From positions 62,001 through 126,000 of the forward strand of contig NZ_JWJH01000012.1 of assembly GCF_000949865.1 (NCBI RefSeq): a DNA stretch of 64,000 bases, given 5' to 3'. The notes beneath the pieces are model-generated. The model did not search any database. It was not told where the DNA came from and saw only the letters and a list, made by a program, of their open reading frames with translations. This DNA comes from Rhizobium nepotum 39/7. GTDB taxonomy: Bacteria; Pseudomonadota; Alphaproteobacteria; Rhizobiales; Rhizobiaceae. Position numbers and translations under genes: made by a program. The first letter of the stretch is position 1. Each line of letters opens with the position of its first letter. Shown here piece after piece: positions 8,676 to 17,476 of the stretch.

Positions 8676-10106
8676 CTAGAACTGAAAATAGAGGAAGGGT
8701 GAGTCATTGTCGGCCGTCAGCTTCAATATCGAAATCATGCCAAAAAAGCAGACGATGCCCGTTGCCGCCAAAGCCACGCCCGCAGTCGACGGGTGAAGCG
8801 GCATATGGATCAATCGCTCGGCCGGGAAAGTCCGGTTGAACCACGGCTCAATAAACACCACCGCCACGCCAACGGCCAGGGAAGCAAGAGCGAAGTTCTT
8901 GATCTGCCACGCAATATCCGGCTGGATATCAAATCCGTTGAGACCTGACATTCCGCGATACATGTCGACTGCGCTATGCACGTCGAGCGATCGGAACATG
9001 ACCCAACCGAGCATGACCAGCAAAAGGGTGCCACCCAACGCCACGAAAGAGCGTTTATCGGACGGCTTGACCCCGAGCAGGCGCTCCAATGCCAGGAGAC
9101 CGCCGTGCCAGACACCCCACAGTATGAAGGTCCAGTTCGCGCCATGCCAAAGTCCGCCCAGCACCATGGTAATGAACAGATTGAAATACGTCCTTGCGGT
9201 TCCCAGCCGGTTTCCGCCGAGCGGAATATAGAGATAGTCCCGCAGCCAGGCCGACAGGCTGAGATGCCAGCGACGCCAGAATTCCGTGATGGAACGGGAA
9301 ACATAGGGACAGTCGAAGTTTTCGATAAAGCGGAATCCCATCATCATTCCCAATCCGATAGCCATGCTGGAATAGCCCGAAAAATCGAAATACAGCTGTA
9401 TCGAATAAGCGATGGTTCCAAGCCAGGCCTCGGCAAATGTCGGGTCGGCTTTGGCGAATATCGCATCCGCTATAGGCGCCACGGAATCCGCAATCAGTAC
9501 TTTCTTGGCCAACCCGGCAAAAAACCGAATGCCACCTTCGGCAAAAAGCTCGAGCGAATGCTGGCGATACGTGAACTGATGGGCAAGGTCCTTGTAACGC
9601 AGGACCGGACCGGCAACCAATTGCGGAAACAGAGCCTTGAATGCTGCAAAATCGAAGAAGTTCTGCGCCGGCGGCGCGTCTTCCCTATAAATATCGATAA
9701 GGTATGAGATCGCCTGAAATATATAAAACGAGATGCCGATCGGTAGCAGGATTCGCGCATGCCACGATGTGAACGGGTCACCGCCATTGAAGAGGTCGGC
9801 GAGGCTGTCCATGAAGAAATTGCAGTATTTGAAATAACCGAGCACAAGTAGAGGCCCGGAAATCGCAACAATCAGCAATCTTTTGCGTGCTTGCACCGTG
9901 CGTTCCACATAGATCAGCTTTCCGAAGATATAACTCCAGAGCGTCACGAGAAAAAGCAGGGCGAGGTAATCTATCCTCCACCACCCGTAGAACAGGTAGG
10001 AAAACAGAAGTATAACGAGTGATTTGTACCGAAAAGGAACGGAAAAATAGACACCGAGCGCAATCGGTAAAAACATAAATATGAATAAACTTGATGAAAA
10101 AACCAT
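8676..10106 (-). CDS. algI: AlgI-like MBOAT O-acyltransferase
   Basis: 476 residues with about a dozen membrane segments, beginning MVFSSSLFIFMFLP as is typical of AlgI. It carries the MBOAT signature PFxSxSxxxFWRRWHxSLS-like stretch (SITEFWRRWHLSLSAWLRDY) and the conserved histidine segments LGGLWHGANW and WGVWHGG. AlgI passes acetyl groups across the inner membrane to the periplasmic acetyltransferase. It is the first gene of the minus-strand locus and is followed within 12 bases by algJ. Homologues also serve other acetylated polymers (DltB, WssH), but the neighbours here are alginate-type. Confidence 0.92.
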   Translation of the reverse strand: MVFSSSLFIFMFLPIALGVYFSVPFRYKSLVILLFSYLFYGWWRIDYLALLFLVTLWSYIFGKLIYVERTVQARKRLLIVAISGPLLVLGYFKYCNFFMDSLADLFNGGDPFTSWHARILLPIGISFYIFQAISYLIDIYREDAPPAQNFFDFAAFKALFPQLVAGPVLRYKDLAHQFTYRQHSLELFAEGGIRFFAGLAKKVLIADSVAPIADAIFAKADPTFAEAWLGTIAYSIQLYFDFSGYSSMAIGLGMMMGFRFIENFDCPYVSRSITEFWRRWHLSLSAWLRDYLYIPLGGNRLGTARTYFNLFITMVLGGLWHGANWTFILWGVWHGGLLALERLLGVKPSDKRSFVALGGTLLLVMLGWVMFRSLDVHSAVDMYRGMSGLNGFDIQPDIAWQIKNFALASLAVGVAVVFIEPWFNRTFPAERLIHMPLHPSTAGVALAATGIVCFFGMISILKLTADNDSPFLYFQF

Positions 10107-10467
10107 TTTTATCGACTTTCTTCATGAAGGTCGAACTGAATATGCTCATATAAGAATATGAATTAATGCAGGAGTCAATAACCTGTTAATAGAAAATTAA
10201 ACTAGTTGATGCGCCCAATTAGCTTTCGAATCGCAATTGTGAAATCGAGATCTGAGAAGCGTGGCGACGACGACAAGCAATTCCCCTCATGACCCACATG
10301 CGAAAGAAGCGCATGCAGAGACAACGACCTATAGATTATGCAGGATAGAGTTGGACCACGATCTGCCAATTTCTATCGTATAATGCGTGGCGCCATCAGC
10401 CGCTGGAAACCTGACCGACGACAGCAATGTCCCCCTAGCGGCGGTAATTGTGCGGAAAGGCGGAATA
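10107..10467. other. Intergenic region upstream of algI and of the ICMT-like gene
   Basis: No gene is visible. Bases 10135-10205 are AT-rich and contain a CATAT-AAGA-ATATG dyad at about 10145-10158, a plausible control site for algI reading left. The part near 10440-10467 holds the AAAGGCGG ribosome site of the rightward gene. Confidence 0.4.
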
Positions 10468-11151
10468 ATGGGTCTGGTTCTAAATCTCATCATTCAGACG
10501 ATCGTCTGGTTCGGCTTCATGGGCGCGATCATCTTTGTTGCTGCAGGCACGACGGACTACCCCGGCGGATGGCTTTATCTTGCTGTGATGGTCACGCTCT
10601 CGGTCGTATTCGGGACAATCATGGCGCATGTTGATCCTGGCCTGCTCAGAGAGCGCCTTAAACCGCCCGTGCAGAAAGATCAGCCGCTCGCCGACAAGCT
10701 GCTTCTCGTCGCAATCCTGCTCGTGATATTGGGAGGAATGGGCTTCATGGCGGCAGATGCGGCGCGCTGGCACTGGTCAGCAATGCCATCTTCCGTGCAG
10801 TTGGCGGGCTGCGGGCTCCTTCTCGCGGCGCTTTTGTTTATTTACTGGGTCATGCGGACGAACAGCTTTGCAGCGCCGGTTGTGAAAATACAAAAGGACC
10901 GCGGCCAGGCGGTCATCACAACCGGCCCTTATGCCATCGTCCGCCATCCCATGTATTTCGGCGCCCTCTTCTACATCGCCGGGACATCGCTCGTGCTCGG
11001 TTCGTGGTGGGGACTTGCGGCGGTCCCCATCCTGGCCGTCCTGCTTGGCATCCGGATCGGCATTGAGGAGCAGGCGCTGCGCAAGGGTCTCGATGGCTAT
11101 GATGACTATGCGCGTCGTGTGCGCCGGCGTTTGATTCCGTTCATCTGGTGA
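10468..11151 (+). CDS. Isoprenylcysteine carboxyl methyltransferase (ICMT) family membrane protein
   Basis: The preferred start is the ATG at 10468, preceded by AAAGGCGG; an in-frame ATG at 10387 lacks a site. The 227-residue product has about five membrane segments. Its C-terminal part carries the ICMT/PEMT signature GPYAIVRHPMYFGALFYIAG, where methyltransferases of this class bind AdoMet, followed by a conserved EE pair (GIEEQALRKGL). Bacteria lack prenylated CaaX proteins in general, so the substrate is unknown; phospholipids or isoprenoids are possible. It stands alone between the alg locus and a LysR gene. Confidence 0.8.
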   Translation: MGLVLNLIIQTIVWFGFMGAIIFVAAGTTDYPGGWLYLAVMVTLSVVFGTIMAHVDPGLLRERLKPPVQKDQPLADKLLLVAILLVILGGMGFMAADAARWHWSAMPSSVQLAGCGLLLAALLFIYWVMRTNSFAAPVVKIQKDRGQAVITTGPYAIVRHPMYFGALFYIAGTSLVLGSWWGLAAVPILAVLLGIRIGIEEQALRKGLDGYDDYARRVRRRLIPFIW

Positions 11152-11220
11152 GACGGTGTACGGCTATGGCAAAGCGGCGACGCGCGGATTACAAAGGTCA
11201 TAAGCGGGGTTTTGCCAAAA

Positions 11221-12162
11221 ATGGATGACAGAGGCTTTTCTCTGGATCGAATGCGGACCTTCGTCCGTGTGGCTGAGCGTGGCAGTCTGTCAGCAACAGC
11301 CAGAGATCTGGGTATCGGGCAGTCGACGGTAACGCGTCATATCAATGAGCTCGAAGAGGCCGTCGGCGTTCCCCTTCTTGGGCGAACGACGCGTCGCGTC
11401 ACACTCACCGAGGAGGGTAGCCGTTATTATACGAACTGCCTCCAGATTCTGCGGCTGGTGGAACAGGCAGCCGAAGAGGCAAGAGATGCCCGGCAGGTGC
11501 CCGCCGGTGCCGTTCGTCTCTCCTGCACCGCAGCACTCGGCGTCATGCACGTCACGCGGATCATCTTCGATTTTCAGGACAGACATCCGGACATCCGCAT
11601 AGATCTCAATCTGACGGACGAACGAATTGACCTTGCCCGTGAAGGCGTCGACATCGCGCTACGGCTGGGGCCGATCGTCGATGGCGCGATGAAGCTTTTC
11701 TCGATCGGAGAAAGCCATCGAAAAGTCGTGGGGTCCCCTGACTATTTTTCTCGACACGGGCGGCCGGCACGCCCCGCAGAGTTCGCGCAACACAATTGCG
11801 TTGTGATGTCCAACGTCGCCGGAAGCAACCAGCTTTTTTTAACTGCTTCGGATGGGGTGCGGCTGATGGTGCCGATGAGCGGATCCCTGCTTGTCGACCA
11901 CGGGCTCGCCGCGCGAACCGCCCTTGCCGCCGGTCGCGGCATCGGCCCGACGCACCTCTGGCTCGTGCAGGATCTGCTGGATGCCGGCGAACTCGAGATC
12001 GCGCTCGACGCTTACGATCTCGATCCTGTTCCCCTCAGCCTTCTCGTTGTTCCCGAAAGGGCCGGCGTCGCCCGCGTGCGGTTGCTGGCCGATTTTCTGG
12101 TTGACGAGATCAGGAAACTCCCGGGGATCACGCCGCACCGAACGCCGGGCGATCAAGCCTGA
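11221..12162 (+). CDS. LysR-family transcriptional regulator
   Basis: 313 residues from the ATG at 11221; a TTG 9 bases earlier is an alternative start. The N-terminal winged helix-turn-helix (FVRVAERGSLSATARDLG, then STVTRHINELEE) is followed by the usual two-lobed effector domain. Its closest style is the CrgA/PecT-like group (VRLSCTAALGVMHVTRII, DLAREGVDIALRLG). It converges on an NmrA-type gene and the two 3' ends overlap by 10 bases, so they may affect each other but are not an operon. Effector and targets are unknown. Confidence 0.9.
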   Translation: MDDRGFSLDRMRTFVRVAERGSLSATARDLGIGQSTVTRHINELEEAVGVPLLGRTTRRVTLTEEGSRYYTNCLQILRLVEQAAEEARDARQVPAGAVRLSCTAALGVMHVTRIIFDFQDRHPDIRIDLNLTDERIDLAREGVDIALRLGPIVDGAMKLFSIGESHRKVVGSPDYFSRHGRPARPAEFAQHNCVVMSNVAGSNQLFLTASDGVRLMVPMSGSLLVDHGLAARTALAAGRGIGPTHLWLVQDLLDAGELEIALDAYDLDPVPLSLLVVPERAGVARVRLLADFLVDEIRKLPGITPHRTPGDQA

Positions 12163-13109
12163 ATGCCGAAAGATCGCCGATCCCCTCGCCATCCCGTCTT
12201 TTGCAGGAACTGTTCCCAGTTCAACGTCTGGGGATCGAGGCGGCGGCTCCAGTCGAGATCGCGTTCATTTGTAAAATAACCGTATTCGACGGCATATTCT
12301 ACCATGCCAAGCAACTCCCTGACCAGGAGTTCGTTGCCGGCGAAATCGGGAAAACTCTGCAACAGGCCATCTCGCGTGAAGGCATTGCGGTACTCGGCCC
12401 TGATACCCGTCACCCGCTGAAACGTTTCCACCATCTCCCGCGGAGAGATCAGGTCGCCGACAATCGGAAGCGTCTTGCCATCATAGAGCGCAGGGTTGGA
12501 GAATATCTCCAGCACGACCGGACCGGTCGCCGTCAGCGGATCCACGAAAGGCGCGCGGAAATCTTCTGGAAGGTAGATGGGCAAAAGGAGCGTATCGCCA
12601 TCATAGCGGGGAACGTAATATTCCAGCAGGTTCGTATAGAAGAAGGCAAGCATGATGAAGGAATGAGAAACGGGCAGCCCGCGGATGTAGTCGGCAACCT
12701 CCGCCTTGTCCGTGAAGTGCGGCGCAAATTTCGCACCGGCTGAGATTCTTTCGACATGCTCAAGTGTGCTGAACACGATATGCAGCACGCCGGCCGCAAC
12801 CGCAGCGTCTGCAAGCTGCCGGCCAAGCGGCGCCTCGCTTGTATCCGGCGGCGCAATAGGCGGCGTCATCAGGAAAGCACCGGCCGCACCTTCGAAGGCA
12901 GCGACAAGCTCCTTCGTCCGACCGGGCTCGAGAGGAACCGTGACGATCTCCGCCCCCAGATCCCGGAGCGCACGGGCCGCAGGGGACTGGTCATTCCGAG
13001 TCAATGCACGAACCCGGAAACGCTGGCTTTGAAGCAGGGCTGTCGCAATGCTCCGGCCCTGCTTGCTGGTCGCTCCGACGGTTGCGATCATTGGTTTGTC
13101 ATGCTGCAT
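12153..13109 (-). CDS. NmrA-family NAD(P)-binding protein
   Basis: 318 residues from the ATG at 13109 behind GGAG; a longer reading to 13199 lacks support. The N-terminus is a Rossmann dinucleotide-binding motif (IATVGATSKQGRSIATALL). NmrA-like landmarks include AFEGAAGAFLMTPP, HSFIMLAFFYTNLLEYY and VGDLISPREMVETFQ. NmrA/HSCARG proteins are atypical short-chain dehydrogenases that sense NAD(P) redox state or act as oxidoreductases or epimerases. No operon partner is seen and its role is open. Confidence 0.85.
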   Translation of the reverse strand: MQHDKPMIATVGATSKQGRSIATALLQSQRFRVRALTRNDQSPAARALRDLGAEIVTVPLEPGRTKELVAAFEGAAGAFLMTPPIAPPDTSEAPLGRQLADAAVAAGVLHIVFSTLEHVERISAGAKFAPHFTDKAEVADYIRGLPVSHSFIMLAFFYTNLLEYYVPRYDGDTLLLPIYLPEDFRAPFVDPLTATGPVVLEIFSNPALYDGKTLPIVGDLISPREMVETFQRVTGIRAEYRNAFTRDGLLQSFPDFAGNELLVRELLGMVEYAVEYGYFTNERDLDWSRRLDPQTLNWEQFLQKTGWRGDRRSFGIQA

Positions 13110-13404
13110 CACACGGTCTCCGATCCTGGTTTCTGGTCCTGCGTCCCGTCTATGCCAGAAGAGGTAACCGATCGCGTCCGGCGACACTATCCGCCGCAAC
13201 CGGATTACATTATGCCGTTTTATGGATGGATCTCTTCAGCATCGGGATACCCGGTCACGGCGTTGTCGAATGACGATGTCGGCCACAAGAAGCCGTTGCC
13301 ACTCCACGCTGAAAGCCATCATCGCCTTGCTGTCTTTGCCCACAGCATTATGATCCAGAACCGTCGCGGCTCTGGAACGGTTTGACGCGGGAGGTCATGT
13401 ATCC

Positions 13405-13929
13405 ATGTCGATAATTCTGAGAACTGATCGCATACATCTGCGAGAAATCCAGGATGATGACCTGGTTTCGCTGAGCAGAATCTACGCCGACGAGCAGTGC
13501 ATGCAGTTTTATCCCGGCACCAGATCCGTGACTGAAACAATGGCCTGGTTTCAGAAGCTGGCTTTTGAAAGTTACCGTCTACATGGCTATGGCCTCTGGG
13601 CGGTAATCGACAATCTGTCAGGGCATGTTATCGGTGATTGCGGAATTACGCAGCAACCCACCCCGGCCGGTACAGAACCCGAAATCGGCTACCATCTGTG
13701 GCGCGACTTCTGGGGAAAAGGATTGGCGACGGAGGCTGCGAAAGCCTGTCGCAACTATGCCTTCACGACGTTAGGTATGCGCCGGGTCGTCAGCATCACC
13801 AGCCCCGAAAACATACCTTCCCAGAAGGTCGCACAAAGGGTTCACGACAGAAAAGAGGTCTATCAAAAGCGCCTCGGAAGCAGCGACGTCCTGGTGGACC
13901 GCTTCCTCTATATCAGTGAAAACCGTTGA
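13405..13929 (+). CDS. GNAT acetyltransferase, RimJ/RimL type
   Basis: 174 residues. It begins SIILRTDRIHLREIQDDD, a typical RimJ/RimL opening. The acetyl-CoA region is present in the form EIGYHLWRDFWGKGLATEAAKACRNYAF-like sequence, with the G-K-G-L-A-T pyrophosphate loop near residue 112. Late positions RRVVSITSPENIPSQKVA match the family. Such enzymes acetylate protein N-termini, tRNA-linked or small-molecule amines; the target here is unknown. It is a single gene. Confidence 0.88.
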   Translation: MSIILRTDRIHLREIQDDDLVSLSRIYADEQCMQFYPGTRSVTETMAWFQKLAFESYRLHGYGLWAVIDNLSGHVIGDCGITQQPTPAGTEPEIGYHLWRDFWGKGLATEAAKACRNYAFTTLGMRRVVSITSPENIPSQKVAQRVHDRKEVYQKRLGSSDVLVDRFLYISENR

Positions 13930-14028
13930 TCGCTCCGGACCAGTTGCGAGCACAAACCGGTTCAATCCCGCACGACCACGCGGCTACAGCGCATAGGTGC
14001 CGTTGCAGTAGTTGATAACACTCGAAAT

Positions 14029-14055
14029 CTTAAGGGGGCCGCTGGCCCCCTTAAG
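14029..14055 (-). terminator. Strong hairpin ending the deoxyribose operon
   Basis: A perfect 12-base-pair stem (CTTAAGGGGGCC / GGCCCCCTTAAG) with a 3-base loop lies 36 bases past the stop of the aldehyde dehydrogenase gene. The bases after it on the minus strand (ATTTCG) are only weakly U-rich, but the stem is strong. Confidence 0.75.
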
Positions 14056-14090
14056 CAATCCTGTCAGTTATCACCCCGGCACGATGCGGG

Positions 14091-16487
14091 TCAGGCTCCG
14101 TATGGCACCCAGATGTTCTTCACCTGGATGGCCCTGCGCAAATAGTCACGGCCCTGCGCTTCAGCACGGTTAAGCCAATCTGGCTGACGGCCATTATTAA
14201 CCCAGGTGGCCTTCAGGTTGCCCGCAGAAGCCTTCTCGACCATTGCGCTTCCCTTGGTCGCGCCGAAGTACCAGACAGCTGCAACGTCATCATGCTCGGC
14301 CAGCGTCTTTGCAAGCAGATCGCTTTCGCCTGTCACAATATTGATGACGCCGCCGGGCACATCCGACGTGTCCAATACCTGGTAGAAATCACCGGCAATC
14401 AATGGATGGCGAGACGACGGGATCACCACAACGCGATTGCCCATGGCGATTGCTGGCAGTACCAGTGACACCAGCGACAGGAGCGGCATCTCATCCGGGC
14501 AAACGATCCCGACGATGCCCCATGGCTCGTTCATGGCAAGCGTGACGTGACGCGACTTGGTAGAATGTACAGCGCCGTCGAACTTGTCGGCCTGCGCGGC
14601 GTAATAGGAAATACGGCGCAGGGATGCGTCGAATTCGTCCTTCGCCTTCTTTTCGCTGACACCCGTGCTAGCGATGATGCGAGCGACGAATTCGTCCCGC
14701 CGGGCATCGAGGTTCTCTGCGAGATAATAGAGCACCTGCGCACGGTTATGGGCGGTTGCGGAACTCCAGCTGCCTGCCTTGGACGCCGCTTCCACAGCAT
14801 TGCGGATGTCCTTGCGGCTGCCTATTCCGGCCATGCCAATTACGGCGTTGCCCTTGCCGGTCACCGAATAACTATAGCCACCGTCGGGGCGGGCTTGCTT
14901 GCCGCCGATATAGTTCTTCATCGTGCGATCAAGGCCATCGATCACGATCTTGCTGTCAGCGTTCGGCAGTGCAGACGGAATAAAGGCTTCAGCGGGCTTG
15001 GTGATCGGCAGGGTCTTTTCCCAGTCTGCCGCCAGATATTCGTAAAGCCCTTCACGCGCACCTTCACGGCCGAAACCGCTTTCACGGTAGCCACCAAAAC
15101 CTGCACCGGCATCGAGCATGTTGGTGCAGTTGATCCAGACCACGCCTGCCTTGACGCGGGCAGCCAGATCAAGCGCGACATTGATGTTTTCCGACCAGAT
15201 CGAGGCCGCGAGGCCGTAGCGGGTGTTGTTGGCCAGCGACACGGCTTCATCCGGAGTGCGGAAAGTGGTCGCCGCAGCGATCGGGCCAAAAATTTCCACC
15301 TGGCAAACCGTCGACGCCTGATCGACATCGGTGAAGAAGCCGGGAGCGACGTAGTTGCCGGTGGTCGGTAACGGGTTGGAACTCTGCCAGAGTTCACCCC
15401 CCTCTTCCACACCCTTGCGGACCAGATCGGTGATGCGTTTCACCTGGGTGGCGGAAACAATGGCGCCAACATCGGTCGACTTGTCAAGCGGATCGCCGAC
15501 CCGCAGGGTTTCCAGCCGCTTTTTCAGCCGTGCATAGAACTTCTCGGCAATGCCTTCCTGCACCAGCAGGCGGGAACCGGCGCAGCAGACTTCACCCTGG
15601 TTGAACCAGATCGCGTCAACAACACCTTCGACCGCCGCATCAAGATCGGCATCCTCAAAAACGATGAATGGCGACTTACCGCCCAGTTCCAGCGACAGCT
15701 TCTTGCCCGAACCGGCAATCTGCTCCCGAATAACGCGGCCGACCTTGGTCGAGCCGGTGAAGGCGACCTTGTCGACGCCGTCATGGCCGCAGATCGCAGC
15801 GCCTGTCGAACCATCGCCCTGCACGATGTTGACGACACCGGCAGGAAGGCCGACCTCGTGGCAGATTTCCGCGAAGGCAACAGCCGTAAGCGGCGTCAGG
15901 TCGGCGGGCTTCAGCACCACGGTATTGCCGGCAGCAAGTGCTGGTGCAATCTTCCAGGCCAGCATCAGCAGAGGGAAATTCCAGGGGATCACCTGACCGC
16001 AAACGCCGACAGGCGAGAAACCGCGGAACTCGTCTTCCACCATTTCGGCCCATCCGGCGTGATGGTAAAAATGGCGGGCGACGAGTGGAATGTCGATATC
16101 GCGGGTTTCCCGAACCGGCTTGCCGTTGTCCATCGTTTCCAGAACAGACAGGAAGCGCTCGCGCTTCTGTATATGGCGGGCAATGGCATAGAGGTAGCGG
16201 GCGCGTTCGTGACCCGACAGCTTCGACCATTTTCCGAAGGCCGCGCGGGCGGCCTTGACCGCCTGATCGACGTCTTCCTCATTGCCGCAGATGATCTTGG
16301 CCAGGTTAACCCCGTTGGCGGGGTTTGATACGGCAATCGTTTTGCGGCCTTCCGGAGAAACGAACCGGCCGTTGATATAATGGCCGAACGAGCGATCGTG
16401 CGTGTCGAGCCACTGCTTCACATCGCCATTGGCCTCGGGAGAAGGTCCATATTCCATGGTTTCCAAAATGTCCTTGATGGATCGCAT
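14091..16487 (-). CDS. ALDH16-type two-domain aldehyde dehydrogenase
   Basis: 798 residues, much longer than the usual 480-510. The N-terminal unit (about 30-500) is a complete ALDH: VIPWNFPLLM, FTGSTKVG for NAD, LELGGKSPF with the general-base Glu, and FNQGEVCCAG with the catalytic Cys. The C-terminal unit (about 520-798) repeats the NAD-fold half (GIVGIVCPDEMPLLSLVS, AIAMGNRVVVI, INIVTGE) but has no catalytic Cys segment. This is the ALDH16 architecture. The gene lies at the end of the deoK-deoC operon, 11 bases after deoC. Oxidation of the acetaldehyde released by DeoC is therefore the likely reaction; that is inference from context. Confidence 0.9.
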   Translation of the reverse strand: MRSIKDILETMEYGPSPEANGDVKQWLDTHDRSFGHYINGRFVSPEGRKTIAVSNPANGVNLAKIICGNEEDVDQAVKAARAAFGKWSKLSGHERARYLYAIARHIQKRERFLSVLETMDNGKPVRETRDIDIPLVARHFYHHAGWAEMVEDEFRGFSPVGVCGQVIPWNFPLLMLAWKIAPALAAGNTVVLKPADLTPLTAVAFAEICHEVGLPAGVVNIVQGDGSTGAAICGHDGVDKVAFTGSTKVGRVIREQIAGSGKKLSLELGGKSPFIVFEDADLDAAVEGVVDAIWFNQGEVCCAGSRLLVQEGIAEKFYARLKKRLETLRVGDPLDKSTDVGAIVSATQVKRITDLVRKGVEEGGELWQSSNPLPTTGNYVAPGFFTDVDQASTVCQVEIFGPIAAATTFRTPDEAVSLANNTRYGLAASIWSENINVALDLAARVKAGVVWINCTNMLDAGAGFGGYRESGFGREGAREGLYEYLAADWEKTLPITKPAEAFIPSALPNADSKIVIDGLDRTMKNYIGGKQARPDGGYSYSVTGKGNAVIGMAGIGSRKDIRNAVEAASKAGSWSSATAHNRAQVLYYLAENLDARRDEFVARIIASTGVSEKKAKDEFDASLRRISYYAAQADKFDGAVHSTKSRHVTLAMNEPWGIVGIVCPDEMPLLSLVSLVLPAIAMGNRVVVIPSSRHPLIAGDFYQVLDTSDVPGGVINIVTGESDLLAKTLAEHDDVAAVWYFGATKGSAMVEKASAGNLKATWVNNGRQPDWLNRAEAQGRDYLRRAIQVKNIWVPYGA

Positions 16488-16498
16488 TTTTTCGGTCC

Positions 16499-17458
16499 TT
16501 ACGCGGCAGCGTGATGATGGGCGCTGGAATAGCGGCCGGTTACGAAATGTTCGAGCTGCCGCTCGATATCGCCGAGCATCGAGCTGGCGCCGATGCGGAA
16601 AAGGTCCGGCTCCAGCCAGCGATTGCCCAGCTCTTCCTTCATCAGCGTCAGCCAGGACAGCGCATCCTTCGCTGTCTTCAACCCGCCTGCGGGCTTGAAG
16701 CCGACCATCTGGCCGGTCAGTTCGCCGTAATCGCGCAGCGCACGCACCATTGTCAGGCTGACCGGCAGGGTGGCGTTGACCTCCTCTTTGCCGGTCGAGG
16801 TCTTGATGAAGTCCGAGCCCGCCTGCATCGCCACCATTGAGGCGCGATAGACATTGGTAAGCGTGTTGAGATCACCCGTCGCAAGGATAGCCTTCATATG
16901 GGCGTCGCCGCAGGCTTCACGCATCGCAGCGATCTCATCATAAAGTGCCGTCCAGTTCTGCGTCAGAACGAACTCCCGGGTTATGACGATATCGATCTCT
17001 TTGGCGCCCTGCTCGACGGCGTAGCGGATTTCGGCCAGTCGCTGCGGCAGCGGCGTCAGGCCGGAAGGAAAGCCCGTTGCCACGGATGCGACCGGAATGG
17101 TTGTGCCTTCCAGCGCCTTGACGGCATGGGACACCATGGTCGGATAGACGCAGACCGCACCGGTTGTGATGCCGGCGTCAGCAAGGCCGAGTGCCTCAAG
17201 AATGTCGTCCCGAACCGGACGTCGCGCTTTTGCACACAGGCGGCGCACACGACCGGCCGTATCGTCGCCGGACAGCGTTGTCAGATCGATGCAGGTAATA
17301 GCCTTGATCTGCCAGGCAACCTGATATTCCTTCTTGACCGAACGCCGGGCGGTGATTGTTGCTGCACGCCGTTCGGAGGCACTGCGATTGACCGATACAT
17401 CTTCAAACCATTCCGGCTTGAGAGCGGTGCCGTTGTTTCTGGGGAATGCTTCGCTCAT
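16499..17458 (-). CDS. deoC: Deoxyribose-phosphate aldolase
   Basis: 319 residues. It cleaves 2-deoxyribose-5-phosphate to glyceraldehyde-3-phosphate and acetaldehyde through a Schiff base. The TIM-barrel landmarks are clear: ITCIDLTTLSGDD, GAVCVYP, VATGFPSG, DIVI, KAILATGDL, the Schiff-base segment FIKTSTGK and the second lysine in MVGFKPAGGLKT. The N-terminal 55 residues before the barrel make it of the longer, eukaryote/proteobacterial type (over 300 residues). It lies between deoK and the ALDH16 gene, all closely spaced on the minus strand. Confidence 0.95.
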   Translation of the reverse strand: MSEAFPRNNGTALKPEWFEDVSVNRSASERRAATITARRSVKKEYQVAWQIKAITCIDLTTLSGDDTAGRVRRLCAKARRPVRDDILEALGLADAGITTGAVCVYPTMVSHAVKALEGTTIPVASVATGFPSGLTPLPQRLAEIRYAVEQGAKEIDIVITREFVLTQNWTALYDEIAAMREACGDAHMKAILATGDLNTLTNVYRASMVAMQAGSDFIKTSTGKEEVNATLPVSLTMVRALRDYGELTGQMVGFKPAGGLKTAKDALSWLTLMKEELGNRWLEPDLFRIGASSMLGDIERQLEHFVTGRYSSAHHHAAA

Positions 17459-17476
17459 TTTCTGTCCATTCTTGGG

